64,000 bases of DNA from contig NZ_CP037423.1 of assembly GCF_007754155.1 (NCBI RefSeq), forward strand, positions 7,808,938 through 7,872,937, written 5' to 3'. The notes beneath the pieces are model-generated. The model saw only the letters and a list, made by a program, of their open reading frames with translations. It had not been told where the DNA came from and did no database searches. Below are positions 1-8,686 of this stretch, one piece after another. The translations under genes and the position numbers were made by a program. This stretch comes from Stieleria neptunia. GTDB lineage: Bacteria; Planctomycetota; Planctomycetia; Pirellulales; Pirellulaceae. Within the stretch, counting starts at the first letter, position 1. Every line of letters starts with the position of its first letter.

Positions 1-1027
1 TCGAATTCAGTTCGGGACTATACGGCGGAAGATGATAAACCAGCAGCCCACGCTCTGCCCAGCGTTCGATCGATGCTTCAAAAGCTCCGCTGGTGTGGCA
101 AGATGCATTGTCGAGGATGACCACCGTTGTTTGGTCAATCGTCTCACAAAAATCATCCATGATTTCAATGACCGTTTGCGTGTTGACGTACCCTTTGTGA
201 AGATAGGTATGGGTGGTTCCATCTTGATGCTCAAAGCCAAGTGCCTGAACCGTCGCCCCATGGGCGCCGGTGACTGGCACATCGGTCCGTTCGCCGATGG
301 GAAGCCATCCGTATGGCACCACGCCCTTAAGCGAAAATCCCGCTTCGTCAAAGTATACGACATCCAGTTCAGGTTCATTGAGCAACTCGGCGAGTTCCTC
401 TTGAGCCAACCGGAAAGCCTTTTCGTCTCGTTTTTTCCGCAGGCTGCGCCGAAACCGCTTCCAGCTCAAATTGAATCGTCGGGCGTAACGACGCAGCGAA
501 TGTCGGCTGATCGATTTGCCGGTCCGTGTTCGCAAACGCGACAGGACTGTGGCAGGCCGGGAGGGAAATTGCCGCAACAAATCTTTGAGGATTTGCTCTT
601 CCTGTTCATTGAGCTTCCTCGGTCCGCCTGGTCGCTTTTCGTCCAGCAGGGCGTCTGGTCCGTCTTGTTCAAAGTGTTTGATCCAAGCTCGCACGCTGTC
701 TCTACTGACACTAAGAATATCGACGATCTGCTCAATTTCGTATTGAGCATCGCTCAGAAGAATCGCGTGTGCCCGTATTCGTGTGTAATGGTTTGGATGC
801 TGTTTCCAAAGCTCAATCAGACGGTCACGTTGCTGCTGGTTCGTGATTTTCGCGAAAACGGTTGCAGGTCTTGCCATGGTAAGTCTCCCGTGATTGTCGG
901 GAGGCACCGACCTTGCCAGGCCCGTCCGACGACCGGACAATTAGCTAGCAAAAGAACGAACCGCGCCCATCGTGACAAACCTGCAAAAGCCTTGCCAATT
1001 TCCATGAACTACACATGCTCACGTGCT
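1..1027 (-). mobile_element. IS630-like insertion sequence, partial (left edge of window)
   Basis: One end of an IS630/Tc1-like element is visible; the other end lies beyond base 1. The end is placed at 1027 because the host helicase frame reads normally up to the TA dinucleotide at 1028-1029 and then stops one base later, and this family inserts at TA and duplicates it. Read from 1027 leftward the element starts AGCACGTGAGCATG, then has about 150 bases of leader before the transposase start at 877. The leader contains a short inverted repeat, GTCC and GGAC, around 925-945. The second terminal repeat cannot be checked here. Confidence 0.75.
2..877 (-). CDS. IS630 family DDE transposase, 3' end outside window
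   Basis: Cut-and-paste transposase of the IS630/Tc1-mariner superfamily; 292 residues are visible from an ATG at 877. An N-terminal helix-turn-helix (about residues 30-70, with 'ILSVSRDSVRAWIKHF') binds the element ends. The DDE_3 catalytic domain follows, with the first Asp in 'VVYFDEAGF' (D177), the second in 'VVILDNASCHTSG' (D256), and 'LPPYSPELN' at the window edge. The third acidic residue normally follows this last motif, so it and the final helices should lie just outside the window. No stop or frameshift is seen in the visible part. The gene reads in the same direction as the helicase it interrupts. Confidence 0.9.
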   Translation of the reverse strand, partial: MARPATVFAKITNQQQRDRLIELWKQHPNHYTRIRAHAILLSDAQYEIEQIVDILSVSRDSVRAWIKHFEQDGPDALLDEKRPGGPRKLNEQEEQILKDLLRQFPSRPATVLSRLRTRTGKSISRHSLRRYARRFNLSWKRFRRSLRKKRDEKAFRLAQEELAELLNEPELDVVYFDEAGFSLKGVVPYGWLPIGERTDVPVTGAHGATVQALGFEHQDGTTHTYLHKGYVNTQTVIEIMDDFCETIDQTTVVILDNASCHTSGAFEASIERWAERGLLVYHLPPYSPELNS

Positions 1028-3468
1028 TAGGTATTGCCTTTGCAGGTCAAATAGCCGTCAATCCAATGCCGCGTGATTCGTTTGAGCTGACCGAACAAGT
1101 GCAGCTCCGGTTCATCGCCGGGATCGCGATATTTGGTGTAGAGTAATCGTTTGGTAACGTGAAATAGAACAGTCGATTTCCGAGTGTCCTCGAGGTGTTC
1201 GAGCGTTAGATCAACGCCTTCACCAATGATCCCTTCGGTGCGGGTGATGGACGGACCAACGAGATCGGGCGTCAGTACCAATTCGGAGTCCTCATTAAAG
1301 CTTGCTTCGAGACGTTCTTCTGGCAATTCGACACGATAGCCTTCCACGCGCGGAAAACGGATCTCCAACACATCGCGATCCGGGCGGACGGATTTGACTT
1401 GAATCGTCTCTCGCGGCTTGGCCGGTTTGACTTCGACAGGGGTTGTTGTGAAATCAAAGGGGATGCCAAGGATGTCGGCGTACTCGGTGTTGAATCTGCC
1501 TTTTTCATTCAAGTCATAGGATTGACGGCGAAGGGCGCGGCCGATGACTTGTTCGCAGAGCAACTGAGTCCCGAACGCGCGAACGCCCAGGACGTGTGTC
1601 ACGGTGTTCGTATCCCAGCCCTCGGTCAGCATGGACACCGATACCACGCAGCGAATGGATTCGCCGAGACGATCGACTTTGCCGACCGTGTTCATGACTT
1701 CGCGAAGTAGGTCCGAATCCGTTATTGACTCGCCATCGCGAATGTTACCGGTGCGTTGAACGATGTCTTGTCGGAATCGTTCGATCTCGTCGCCGGCAAG
1801 ATTGCGGAAATTCTTGTCCAGAGCGTCGCCCGATTCGAGTTGCCGACTGTCGATCAGCAGGGTGCGTGGTCGGGCGAGTCGATTGCCGTGTTCATCGAAG
1901 TTACGGAACAGGGCCAGCCGTCCGTTTTCAAGTGTGGTTGAGCCATCGGCATGGATTCGCTCGAACCCAGAGATGTAGTCGTGAACCAGCTTTGAGGTTG
2001 ATGTGTTGTTGCAAACGACAATGAAACAGGGGGGAACTCGAATGCCGGCTTCTTGCCAAAGATCGTATGTCTTTTCGTAGTGACCGTAGAGTGCTTGCAG
2101 TGCGCTCTCGAGCAATTTGGGAATCGCCAATGGGTCGTATTCTTTGTCGCCCGCTTTCGCACGCCCCTTCTTGGGCATCTTGCTGCGAATGTGCTCCCAC
2201 AGCGTTCGGAATTTTGGCATGTCGCCGCCGGGCACGTTGTCGGCGACGGGAACCCGCGGCAATTTGACGATGCCGCACTCGATTGCGTCCATCAGCGAAA
2301 AATCGCTCATCGTCCATGGGAAAAGAGTGCCCTCGAGATAGCCGCTTCCGCGAAGAAAGAATGGTGTCGCGGAGAGGTCGATGACGTTCATCACGCCGAT
2401 CTTGCGATTGACCGCTTCAATACCCGATATCCAAAGACGCGCGGCCTCATTGTTTTGCTCGGCTTCTTTCTTTTCGTCGCCCTTTAGCTTTTCATCCTCG
2501 TCAGGCTGCGGTTTCTCGCGGTAGCAATGATGAGCTTCGTCGTTCAGGACCAAGATGTTCTTCATACCCATCAGTTCGGGCATGACCCGTTGCAGCATTT
2601 GGCCCTCGGTTTCCAGCGTCTGCATCTTCTCGCCGCGCCAGCCTTCGAGTGCACCGCGGGTACCCTTGGCGAGGTCAATCCGCTCACGCAGCTTAAATGC
2701 GTGATAGTTGGTGATGACGATTTTGGCTTTTTGCAGATCAGCGGCCATGTCGCTCGGGATCAGTTCGCGAGTGTCGTAGTAACTCTCCGGATCGTTTGGC
2801 AACAGCACGCGGAGGCGATCACGGATCGTGATGCCCGGCGTGACGATCAAGAACCCCTTGGTGAATTTCTTGCTGCTGGGGCGACGAACGGCGTTGATCG
2901 TTTGCCAGGCAACCAACATTGCCATGACGGTCGTCTTACCGGCACCGGTGGCAAGCTTCAGCGCAAGCCGCATGATTTCCGGATTGGCTTCGGCGTTCGC
3001 ATTGGCAAGGTGAGCGAGGAACTTTTTGCCATTCGCTGACTTTGGGGCGACTTCCGTCAGCCAGATGGCGACTTCCACGGCTTCGACCTGACAGAAGAAG
3101 GGCCGGATCCCCTGAAAATCGTGGTGTCGCCAATGCTGGAGCAGCCTCGCGGTCTCAGGGGTAACCTGCCACTCACTCGAGTTGGGCCATTTTCGCCACT
3201 CGTCTATGTGGCTACGCAACTCATTAATGATGGGGATTTCATCGTACTTTTGATTCTCAGATGACAGGCCGTCGTCAGCGCCGAGATTGAGTTCCTGCTG
3301 TTGCTTTGACTGCTTCTGCTTCTTCGTTTTGGGGATCGGTGTAATGAATTCGGCCCGACGACGATTCCCGATGATCTTTTCGGTCGGCTGACCATTCAGC
3401 AGCTCCCAATGCATCTCGGGATAGTCGTAGGGCGAATTCAGTATCGGATCGTCAAAGAACTTGGACAT
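1027..3468 (-). pseudogene. Type III restriction (Res-like) DEAD/DEAH helicase, truncated by IS630
   Basis: Superfamily 2 ATP-dependent helicase/translocase of the type III restriction-enzyme R-subunit kind (resembles the BPTD_3080-type family). From the ATG at 3468 it gives 813 residues: Walker A 'ATGAGKTT' at about 173-180, 'LNDEAHHCYRE' (DEAH box) near 310, motif III 'IDLSATPFF' near 365, and a helicase C domain with 'VSMLTEGWDTNTVTHV' and 'LLCEQVIGRALRR'. The ATG at 3468 is preferred over 3537 because the extra 23 residues look non-coding. The protein stops at 'GYLTCKGNT', exactly where the IS630 element begins, whereas relatives continue for roughly another 100-200 residues with a C-terminal or nuclease-like part. 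The missing 3' piece should lie left of the window, beyond the IS. Both ATPase domains remain, so a truncated product could still be made. Confidence 0.85.
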
Positions 3469-3491
3469 CAGGAATTCAAAGCGAGCATTTC

Positions 3492-3520
3492 TTGACCGTA
3501 TAGTGACGGAAGCATACACT
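3492..3520 (+). promoter_or_regulatory. Sigma70-type promoter for the XRE regulator
   Basis: A TTGACC -35 box at 3492-3497 and a TACACT -10 box at 3515-3520 are separated by 17 bases, 38 bases upstream of the regulator's ATG. It sits in the 90-base gap between the divergent helicase and regulator genes. Confidence 0.5.
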
Positions 3521-3525
3521 CTGCA

Positions 3526-3535
3526 GGGGGCCCCC
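3526..3535. promoter_or_regulatory. Perfect palindrome, candidate operator of the XRE regulator
   Basis: GGGGGCCCCC is a perfect 10-base palindrome placed just after the -10 box of the proposed regulator promoter and between the two divergent starts. Its position would suit autorepression and control of the helicase. It is short and could be chance. Confidence 0.3.
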
Positions 3536-3557
3536 ACAATCAGCGGAGTGCCGAGAA

Positions 3558-3881
3558 ATGCAGTTCAGTGACAAGGTGCGTGAACTACGCGTTTCGCGTC
3601 ACCTGACCCAGCAACAGTTGGCGGAGCAAATGGGCGTAAGTGCTTCGTACATTTGCAAAGTCGAAAACGACGGTTTGCAGTTCGGTGACTATCCATCGGA
3701 GACCTTCATCCAAAGGCTAGCAGCAACACTCAATGCGGACGAATATGACTTGATGATGCTTGCTGACAAGGTCCCCGAATCAATCAGGATCCGGATTCGT
3801 GAGCGCCCATCCCTCTTCAAAGCGATCGCCAAACTCGATGACCAGAGTTTGGATCGGTTGACGCTGCAGCTAACCGATTAG
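3558..3881 (+). CDS. XRE/Cro-family helix-turn-helix regulator
   Basis: A 107-residue DNA-binding regulator. An HTH_3 domain covers residues 5-66, with 'LTQQQLAEQMGVSASYICKVE' forming the turn and recognition helix. The insert 'GLQFGDYPSETFIQRLAATL' is typical of regulators that travel with restriction-modification and other defence genes. The C-terminal 40 residues form a charged tail with no enzymatic motif. The gene is divergent from the helicase across a 90-base gap carrying a promoter and a palindrome, so it probably controls itself and the helicase operon; whether it also controls the downstream ATPase cassette, about 430 bases away, is unknown. Confidence 0.85.
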   Translation: MQFSDKVRELRVSRHLTQQQLAEQMGVSASYICKVENDGLQFGDYPSETFIQRLAATLNADEYDLMMLADKVPESIRIRIRERPSLFKAIAKLDDQSLDRLTLQLTD

Positions 3882-4307
3882 ACTTTGAATTCAACCGTGA
3901 TGAACGCGGCCATCTCGAATGCATGTGGCTAAGCTAATCCGATTTCCAGGCCATGGACACATGACTCGTCGCGAATGAATCCCCGCCTCTCAACAAACCG
4001 TCCTTCTTACTGCACCATCAGAGAGGAGTCTCAACGCTGCTTTAGTAAGGCGTTAAAACGTCTTCCGCCTTCTTCAGATCGTCCCTGTTTCGTTGTTTTT
4101 CAACGACGACCTCCTTTATTGCCTTCGCACTCGTTGCCCCACCTAATCGCTGCCTCGTAGATCTCTTGGCGGACCAGGGTTTTACAGTCTAGTGCGGTCG
4201 TCGCATCAAGCGGTTCAGCCGCTGGACTCCCCAGAGAACGTCGAAACGCATTACAATTCTGACTCACAACGAGTCGACATCTAAGAGCATATTTCGACAG
4301 GGAACAG
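3882..4307. other. Intergenic region, no convincing gene
   Basis: This 426-base gap separates the regulator from the GHKL cassette. A 61-codon + strand frame (3975-4160) has no recognisable features or good ribosome site. The cassette promoter must lie here, but I see no clear -35/-10 pair. 'GGGAACAG' ends four bases before the ATG at 4308. Confidence 0.5.
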
Positions 4308-6290
4308 ATGACTCAGTGGATTTTCGCACAATTGTCCGGCGCGGCGGTGCGTCGCGATCCGAACGAAACGGAACTCTTCAAGACCGAACAAGCAGGCGAA
4401 GACGAATACGCCGGGACTGATGCGTTGGTCCGTGAAGTGTTGCAAAACTCGATCGACGCAGGGAGTGGCCATGGGCCGGTTCGTGTTCGTTTTGCCCTGC
4501 ATCCGCATTCCTCCCTTCCCGACGACGACCGTCTTGCGACCTATTTTGCGCGACTGCAACCAGGCTTGGTGTATCGCGATGTGGAGTTTAACGGATCGGG
4601 GGTTCCTCAGCTGAATCATGGCTACCTCGTTTGTGAAGACTTTGGGACTCGGGGACTGGACGGTGATCCGCTGCTGGCAACTGATCCGCAGGAAGGTAAC
4701 CCTGACTGCCAGGATTTTTTTTGGTTCTGGCGAAACATCGGACGCAGTGGGAAGACTGGTGATGATCTTGGGCGATGGGGATTGGGAAAAACGGTCTATC
4801 GTGCCGCGAGCCGTGTCGGATGCATGCTCGGTTTAACGGTCCGCAAGTCGGACGGTGCACGTCTGCTGATGGGGCAAGCTGTACTACGCATTCACAAATA
4901 CAACGGAACGGAATTTGCGCCGGAGGGTTTCTGGTGCAGCGGATACAACCAAGCGGAAACACCGTTGCCCATCAGTCACGAAAAGGACTTGGTGCAATTC
5001 GCAAGCGAATGGAATTTGACGCGTACCGACGAGCCCGGTTTGTCGGTCGTTGTTCCCTATGTCGCCGATGAGCTGAAGGCGGAAAGCATCTTGCGACTGG
5101 TTGCGGTCAACTTCTTCGTGCCGATTCTGAAGCAAGAGTTGATCGTCGATGTGGCTGGGCCGGGACTTCCTGGCCGGAACTCCGAATTCCGGCTCGATCA
5201 TACCTCCATCGATCACGTTTGTGGCAAGCTCAGCTGGACTGGCAAAGCGAGACAAAAACTAAGCAATCCGCCACCGCTTGATTTCGCGCGCGACTGCTTG
5301 GCGAACGCCGATCAAGCGGTGCCGACAAATGTGCTTGGCGAGTCACGCGTTCCGGTTATGGATGAGACTGCGTTCTCGGCCGCAACACTGGCGGAGCTTC
5401 GCAAGCGATTTGCCCTTGAGCAGCTGGTCGCGATTCGAGTTCGTGCGGCCTTGCCCAAAAAGGTCGGTAAAGCTGAAATCGGGGAGCTAACCGTTTTTTT
5501 GCAACGCACGCCTGTCGCCGACCGATACGAGAGCTACTACGTCCGCGAGGGGATGACGATCACTCGGCTCAATTCCAAACCATCCATGCGCGGCACAAAG
5601 GGACTGGTTGTTGTCGATCCTGGGCCGCTCGCATCTCTGCTGGGTGACACCGAGGGTCCGTCGCACATCAGTTGGGATACTTCGAATGATGAACGTCCGA
5701 ATCGGGTATGGAAGACCTGGAAAGGACGAGTGAAGTTTTTCGTCAAGATTATCGATGGACTGGCTGAGTTGCTTACACCACCTCCAGACAAAGTAGACTT
5801 TGACTTACTCAGTGACTTCTTTTCGATTGAGCAGGTTACGGCACCCCAGCCGAAACGAAAGCCGAAGGAGGGCGGTGAAAGGACTAGGGATTTTGACCCG
5901 CCTGATCCAACGCCTCACTGGTACCGAATGCAGGGAAAAACGGGCGGCTTCACGATCTGTGATTCATCCAGTCTGCCAACTCCCGAGGGAGCGATTCTGC
6001 GGATCTCGGTCGCATATGATCTGCCGAGCGGAAATCCAATGAAGCACTGGAGCAAATTCGACTTTGATTTTCGGAAGCCCAAAGCTTCAAGCCTGAATTT
6101 TAAGCTCGCGAACGTGAAAGCCACCGCGAAGGCGGGGAATGTCATCGAAATGGAGATCGCGGATCCGGACTTCAGCCTGACCGTGTCAGGATTCGATATC
6201 CATCGCGATTTGATTGTGCGAATCGATGAAGTCGAACTGGAGGAATCGCAATTGGATCAATATGCAAACTCTGGAGAGGTCGCCACATGA
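4308..6290 (+). CDS. GHKL-fold ATPase (HSP90/histidine-kinase-like), putative defence component
   Basis: A 660-residue cytoplasmic protein whose first 170 residues carry the ATP-binding motifs of the GHKL fold: N box 'LVREVLQNSIDA' (E43, N47), G1 box 'CEDFGTRGL' (D111, G113) and lid motif 'GRWGLGKTVYRAASR' (residues 155-169). There is no kinase dimerisation domain, receiver domain or membrane segment, so it is not a sensor kinase. The middle (about 220-500) has no motif I recognise. A charged linker near 510-540 (rich in K, R, P) leads to a beta-rich C-terminal module (550-650). The gene overlaps the next one by 4 bases (ATGA), implying translational coupling. GHKL ATPases without kinase parts are recurrent in bacterial conflict systems (MORC/GyrB-like), which fits the neighbouring HNH nuclease and restriction helicase. 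The biochemical role is inferred. Confidence 0.75.
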   Translation: MTQWIFAQLSGAAVRRDPNETELFKTEQAGEDEYAGTDALVREVLQNSIDAGSGHGPVRVRFALHPHSSLPDDDRLATYFARLQPGLVYRDVEFNGSGVPQLNHGYLVCEDFGTRGLDGDPLLATDPQEGNPDCQDFFWFWRNIGRSGKTGDDLGRWGLGKTVYRAASRVGCMLGLTVRKSDGARLLMGQAVLRIHKYNGTEFAPEGFWCSGYNQAETPLPISHEKDLVQFASEWNLTRTDEPGLSVVVPYVADELKAESILRLVAVNFFVPILKQELIVDVAGPGLPGRNSEFRLDHTSIDHVCGKLSWTGKARQKLSNPPPLDFARDCLANADQAVPTNVLGESRVPVMDETAFSAATLAELRKRFALEQLVAIRVRAALPKKVGKAEIGELTVFLQRTPVADRYESYYVREGMTITRLNSKPSMRGTKGLVVVDPGPLASLLGDTEGPSHISWDTSNDERPNRVWKTWKGRVKFFVKIIDGLAELLTPPPDKVDFDLLSDFFSIEQVTAPQPKRKPKEGGERTRDFDPPDPTPHWYRMQGKTGGFTICDSSSLPTPEGAILRISVAYDLPSGNPMKHWSKFDFDFRKPKASSLNFKLANVKATAKAGNVIEMEIADPDFSLTVSGFDIHRDLIVRIDEVELEESQLDQYANSGEVAT

Positions 6291-7063
6291 TCAAGCGAGT
6301 CAATTCTCTTGGCAGAAAACGTGTTTCACGAGACTGCGTCGCGATTGCGGTTGATGACGGTGACCCTAGATCATTTACCGCGAACATCGATTTCGGTGAA
6401 CACGTCTGGGATCCCAACGCTTCAGTCGTCATGGAGGCAACTTGCGCTGGATCTTCGCTGGTTCGCAGATATTCCTGCGGCACCGTCGGTCAATTGAAGC
6501 AACCAAAGCAATTACCGCTCAGCGATCTTCATGGGCATAATGTCTTTTTCTCACTGAAAATCATCGACAGAAGCGAGCACATTGGCCGACTACTTGGTGT
6601 CGCGGAGAATATCAAACCGCTCACAACCGGCAAGCAAACCGTTAGCGGCCGCAAGGGGATTTTGCCGGTCGAGAGAGCCCCTCTGGGTCAGGAATTGTGG
6701 AAGCTGGAATTCCGCGACCACGATGTTTACCTGCTTGTAAACGAGAATGTGCCCGGACTGTCCGAGAGTATCCGATCCGATCCTGTATTCTTCTCGCTGA
6801 TCTATCCACAAGTCATGCGTCAAGTTCTGACTCGAGCGATCAACGAGGGAGCCGAACCGGACGAAAACGACGACCGTTGGCCGGTACTCTGGCTGGCGTT
6901 TGGGCGCAAGCTTCACCCCGACCACGAAGATCCGCCACCGCCCGATGACACGGAAGCCGCCGAGGAATGGACCGAAATTGTTGTGCAATCATTTTGCGAC
7001 TTGCACGAACTGCGATCAAAGTTTGTGAGCTCAGGGTACGCGTCGGGTTATGGAGACGAGTGA
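6287..7063 (+). CDS. Unknown protein, second gene of the GHKL-HNH cassette
   Basis: A 258-residue soluble protein with no signal peptide, membrane segment or recognised catalytic motif. The N-terminal half looks beta-rich, and the C-terminal half has a predicted helical stretch ('VFFSLIYPQVMRQVLTRAINEGAE', given here by position, about 165-190) and an acidic, proline-rich segment ('DHEDPPPPDDTEAAEEW', near 217). Its ATG overlaps the stop of the GHKL gene by 4 bases, and the next gene starts 3 bases after its stop, so the three are almost certainly co-expressed. It may be an adaptor or recognition subunit; that is only inferred from position. Confidence 0.7.
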   Translation: MIKRVNSLGRKRVSRDCVAIAVDDGDPRSFTANIDFGEHVWDPNASVVMEATCAGSSLVRRYSCGTVGQLKQPKQLPLSDLHGHNVFFSLKIIDRSEHIGRLLGVAENIKPLTTGKQTVSGRKGILPVERAPLGQELWKLEFRDHDVYLLVNENVPGLSESIRSDPVFFSLIYPQVMRQVLTRAINEGAEPDENDDRWPVLWLAFGRKLHPDHEDPPPPDDTEAAEEWTEIVVQSFCDLHELRSKFVSSGYASGYGDE

Positions 7064-7066
7064 ACG

Positions 7067-7780
7067 ATGCATGTACGGAGATTCAATCCATCTGGAATCG
7101 AAGCATTTCGCAAGTTTCTCAGGACATGTCGAGACGCACCGTCAACGCCAACGCCGTGGGAACTGCTGGAAAGCGATGAATTCACGTCGCTGACAACGGA
7201 AACCATTGAGATCGACTCGAGATCGTTCGATTCGAGGCGAGAAGCAGCTGAATACCTTCATGCAAAGTTGGGGATCATTCGAGCAGAGTCATTGCGTTAT
7301 GACGCCGGTCTGTGGACTTGGCTTTCTCTTTTCTACTTTGACCAGATTTGCCCTGCGGTGGCTGGCAATCGCAAGGTCAGGAACGATTACACCTACATCT
7401 ACATGCCGCGTGAGTCTCGCTATTTCTATCGGCACCTGCTGTTTGTCTCGTGGTACGTACAGCACATCGCTCCGAGTCACAACCGCCTATTGCTGGATGG
7501 CCCAGTGAGTCAACTGGACAGATTCACAGCAGAGGTGATAAAACGGCTGTACTTAACCAGGATTCCAGCGGTGTTCGAAGTGCTGGACAGGGTCTATTGG
7601 GACGAATCGACGAAGAGGGCGTTCAGCGGCGTCACAAGTCCAGGAAAGGTTAAAGCCGGCGACCTACTCCATCGGTTTCCAATCCGTATCCGTCAGCTCG
7701 AAAAAACCTATGACTTACAAAGCCTTACAGCCGATCAGCTAATCGAATTGCTTGGTAGTGAGTTTCAGCAGATTCGCTAA
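7067..7780 (+). CDS. DUF6339-like protein, third gene of the cassette
   Basis: A 237-residue, mainly helical soluble protein. The segment 'GLWTWLSLFYFDQICP' (about residues 83-98), followed by 'YIYMPRESRYFYRHLLF' and 'HNRLLLDGP', resembles the DUF6339 family as I remember it, which is uncharacterised. The C-terminal third carries a 'LHRFPIRIRQLEKTYDLQSL' stretch. No nuclease or ATPase motif is seen. It starts 3 bases downstream of the previous stop (TGA ACG ATG), which makes it part of the same operon. Family assignment is tentative; existence as a gene is well supported by frame length and coupling. Confidence 0.65.
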   Translation: MHVRRFNPSGIEAFRKFLRTCRDAPSTPTPWELLESDEFTSLTTETIEIDSRSFDSRREAAEYLHAKLGIIRAESLRYDAGLWTWLSLFYFDQICPAVAGNRKVRNDYTYIYMPRESRYFYRHLLFVSWYVQHIAPSHNRLLLDGPVSQLDRFTAEVIKRLYLTRIPAVFEVLDRVYWDESTKRAFSGVTSPGKVKAGDLLHRFPIRIRQLEKTYDLQSLTADQLIELLGSEFQQIR

Positions 7781-7939
7781 TCCGTGTAAACGGTAGCGGC
7801 CAAGGTGCCTGGTTACGCCACTCTGATAGTCCGTGCGTTGGAACCAGCGGGAATGGTTAGCAGAGTAACTTTTGTAGTCCTATCGTCGGTATGTTGCGAT
7901 TCAGCCTATTGCAACTGCGTTATCGCAAACGAATTCAAT

Positions 7940-8590
7940 ATGACTGCGCCAATCAAGAAAGCTCGCAAACCGGAAATCATCACCGTCAGTGACCACATCG
8001 CATGGTCATACGCGAATCTTGCGCGTGCCGACGCGGCACTTCAGGGCGGGTGCAGGAGCTACCAACGAACCCATCACATCATTCGAAGCAGGCTTTTTAA
8101 CGGACTGAAAAATGGCACCATGGCGATCCGATCGATGTACGACGACGAACGCCTCAAAATGACTTTGCCACAAGCTTGCTGCTACTGTGGCGCGACCGAC
8201 AACTTGTCCATCGATCACCTGATCCCTCGGGTTCGAGGTGGCGCTGACGATGCAGATAATTTGGTTTGGGCGTGCCGCAAATGCAATAGTTCGAAACAGG
8301 GTCGCGACATGCTCGAGTGGATGTCGAAGAAGGACGGGTTTCCTGCGATTCTACTTCTTCGGAGATACCTCAAACTGGTGTCCCGTTTCTGCGACGAAAA
8401 CGGTTTAATGCCAACGCCATTGGCAGAAGCACTACAGCTTGACCTGCCCTTTGATTTATCCCTCATCCCCCATTCGTTTCCGCCGCTATCGGAGCTTACG
8501 CTCTGGATCTACCCGGAATCATCGGTTGACGTCGGAGAAATCCCTCACGAGACGACTGGAGTCGAACTCCCAACGGATCAGGGTGACTGA
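7940..8590 (+). CDS. HNH endonuclease
   Basis: A 216-residue protein with a complete zinc-bound HNH (McrA-like) nuclease domain: C80-x2-C83, 'IDHLIPRVRGG' (D92, H93), 'DNLVWACRKCN' (N107, C112, C115, N116). The HNH core sits centrally; the first 70 residues and last 90 have no motif I know. The ATG at 7940 is chosen because the in-frame extension to 7805 gives an implausible Cys-rich leader. A 159-base gap separates it from the DUF6339-like gene, so it may be in the same transcription unit or have its own promoter. It is the probable effector of the cassette, cutting nucleic acid when the GHKL module signals; this is inference. Confidence 0.85.
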   Translation: MTAPIKKARKPEIITVSDHIAWSYANLARADAALQGGCRSYQRTHHIIRSRLFNGLKNGTMAIRSMYDDERLKMTLPQACCYCGATDNLSIDHLIPRVRGGADDADNLVWACRKCNSSKQGRDMLEWMSKKDGFPAILLLRRYLKLVSRFCDENGLMPTPLAEALQLDLPFDLSLIPHSFPPLSELTLWIYPESSVDVGEIPHETTGVELPTDQGD

Positions 8591-8686
8591 CTTCAAGACT
8601 TTTGACTTTCGGAATTCACACGGGGACACGGAGCCGTCGCTTGCTTTCAACAAAACGTGCCGTTTCCTCAACCCATTATTTCACGG

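Noticed and set aside
32..1030. 332-codon + strand open frame over the IS630 transposase
   Set aside because: The minus frame matches IS630 motifs in full; the + frame has no protein-like features.
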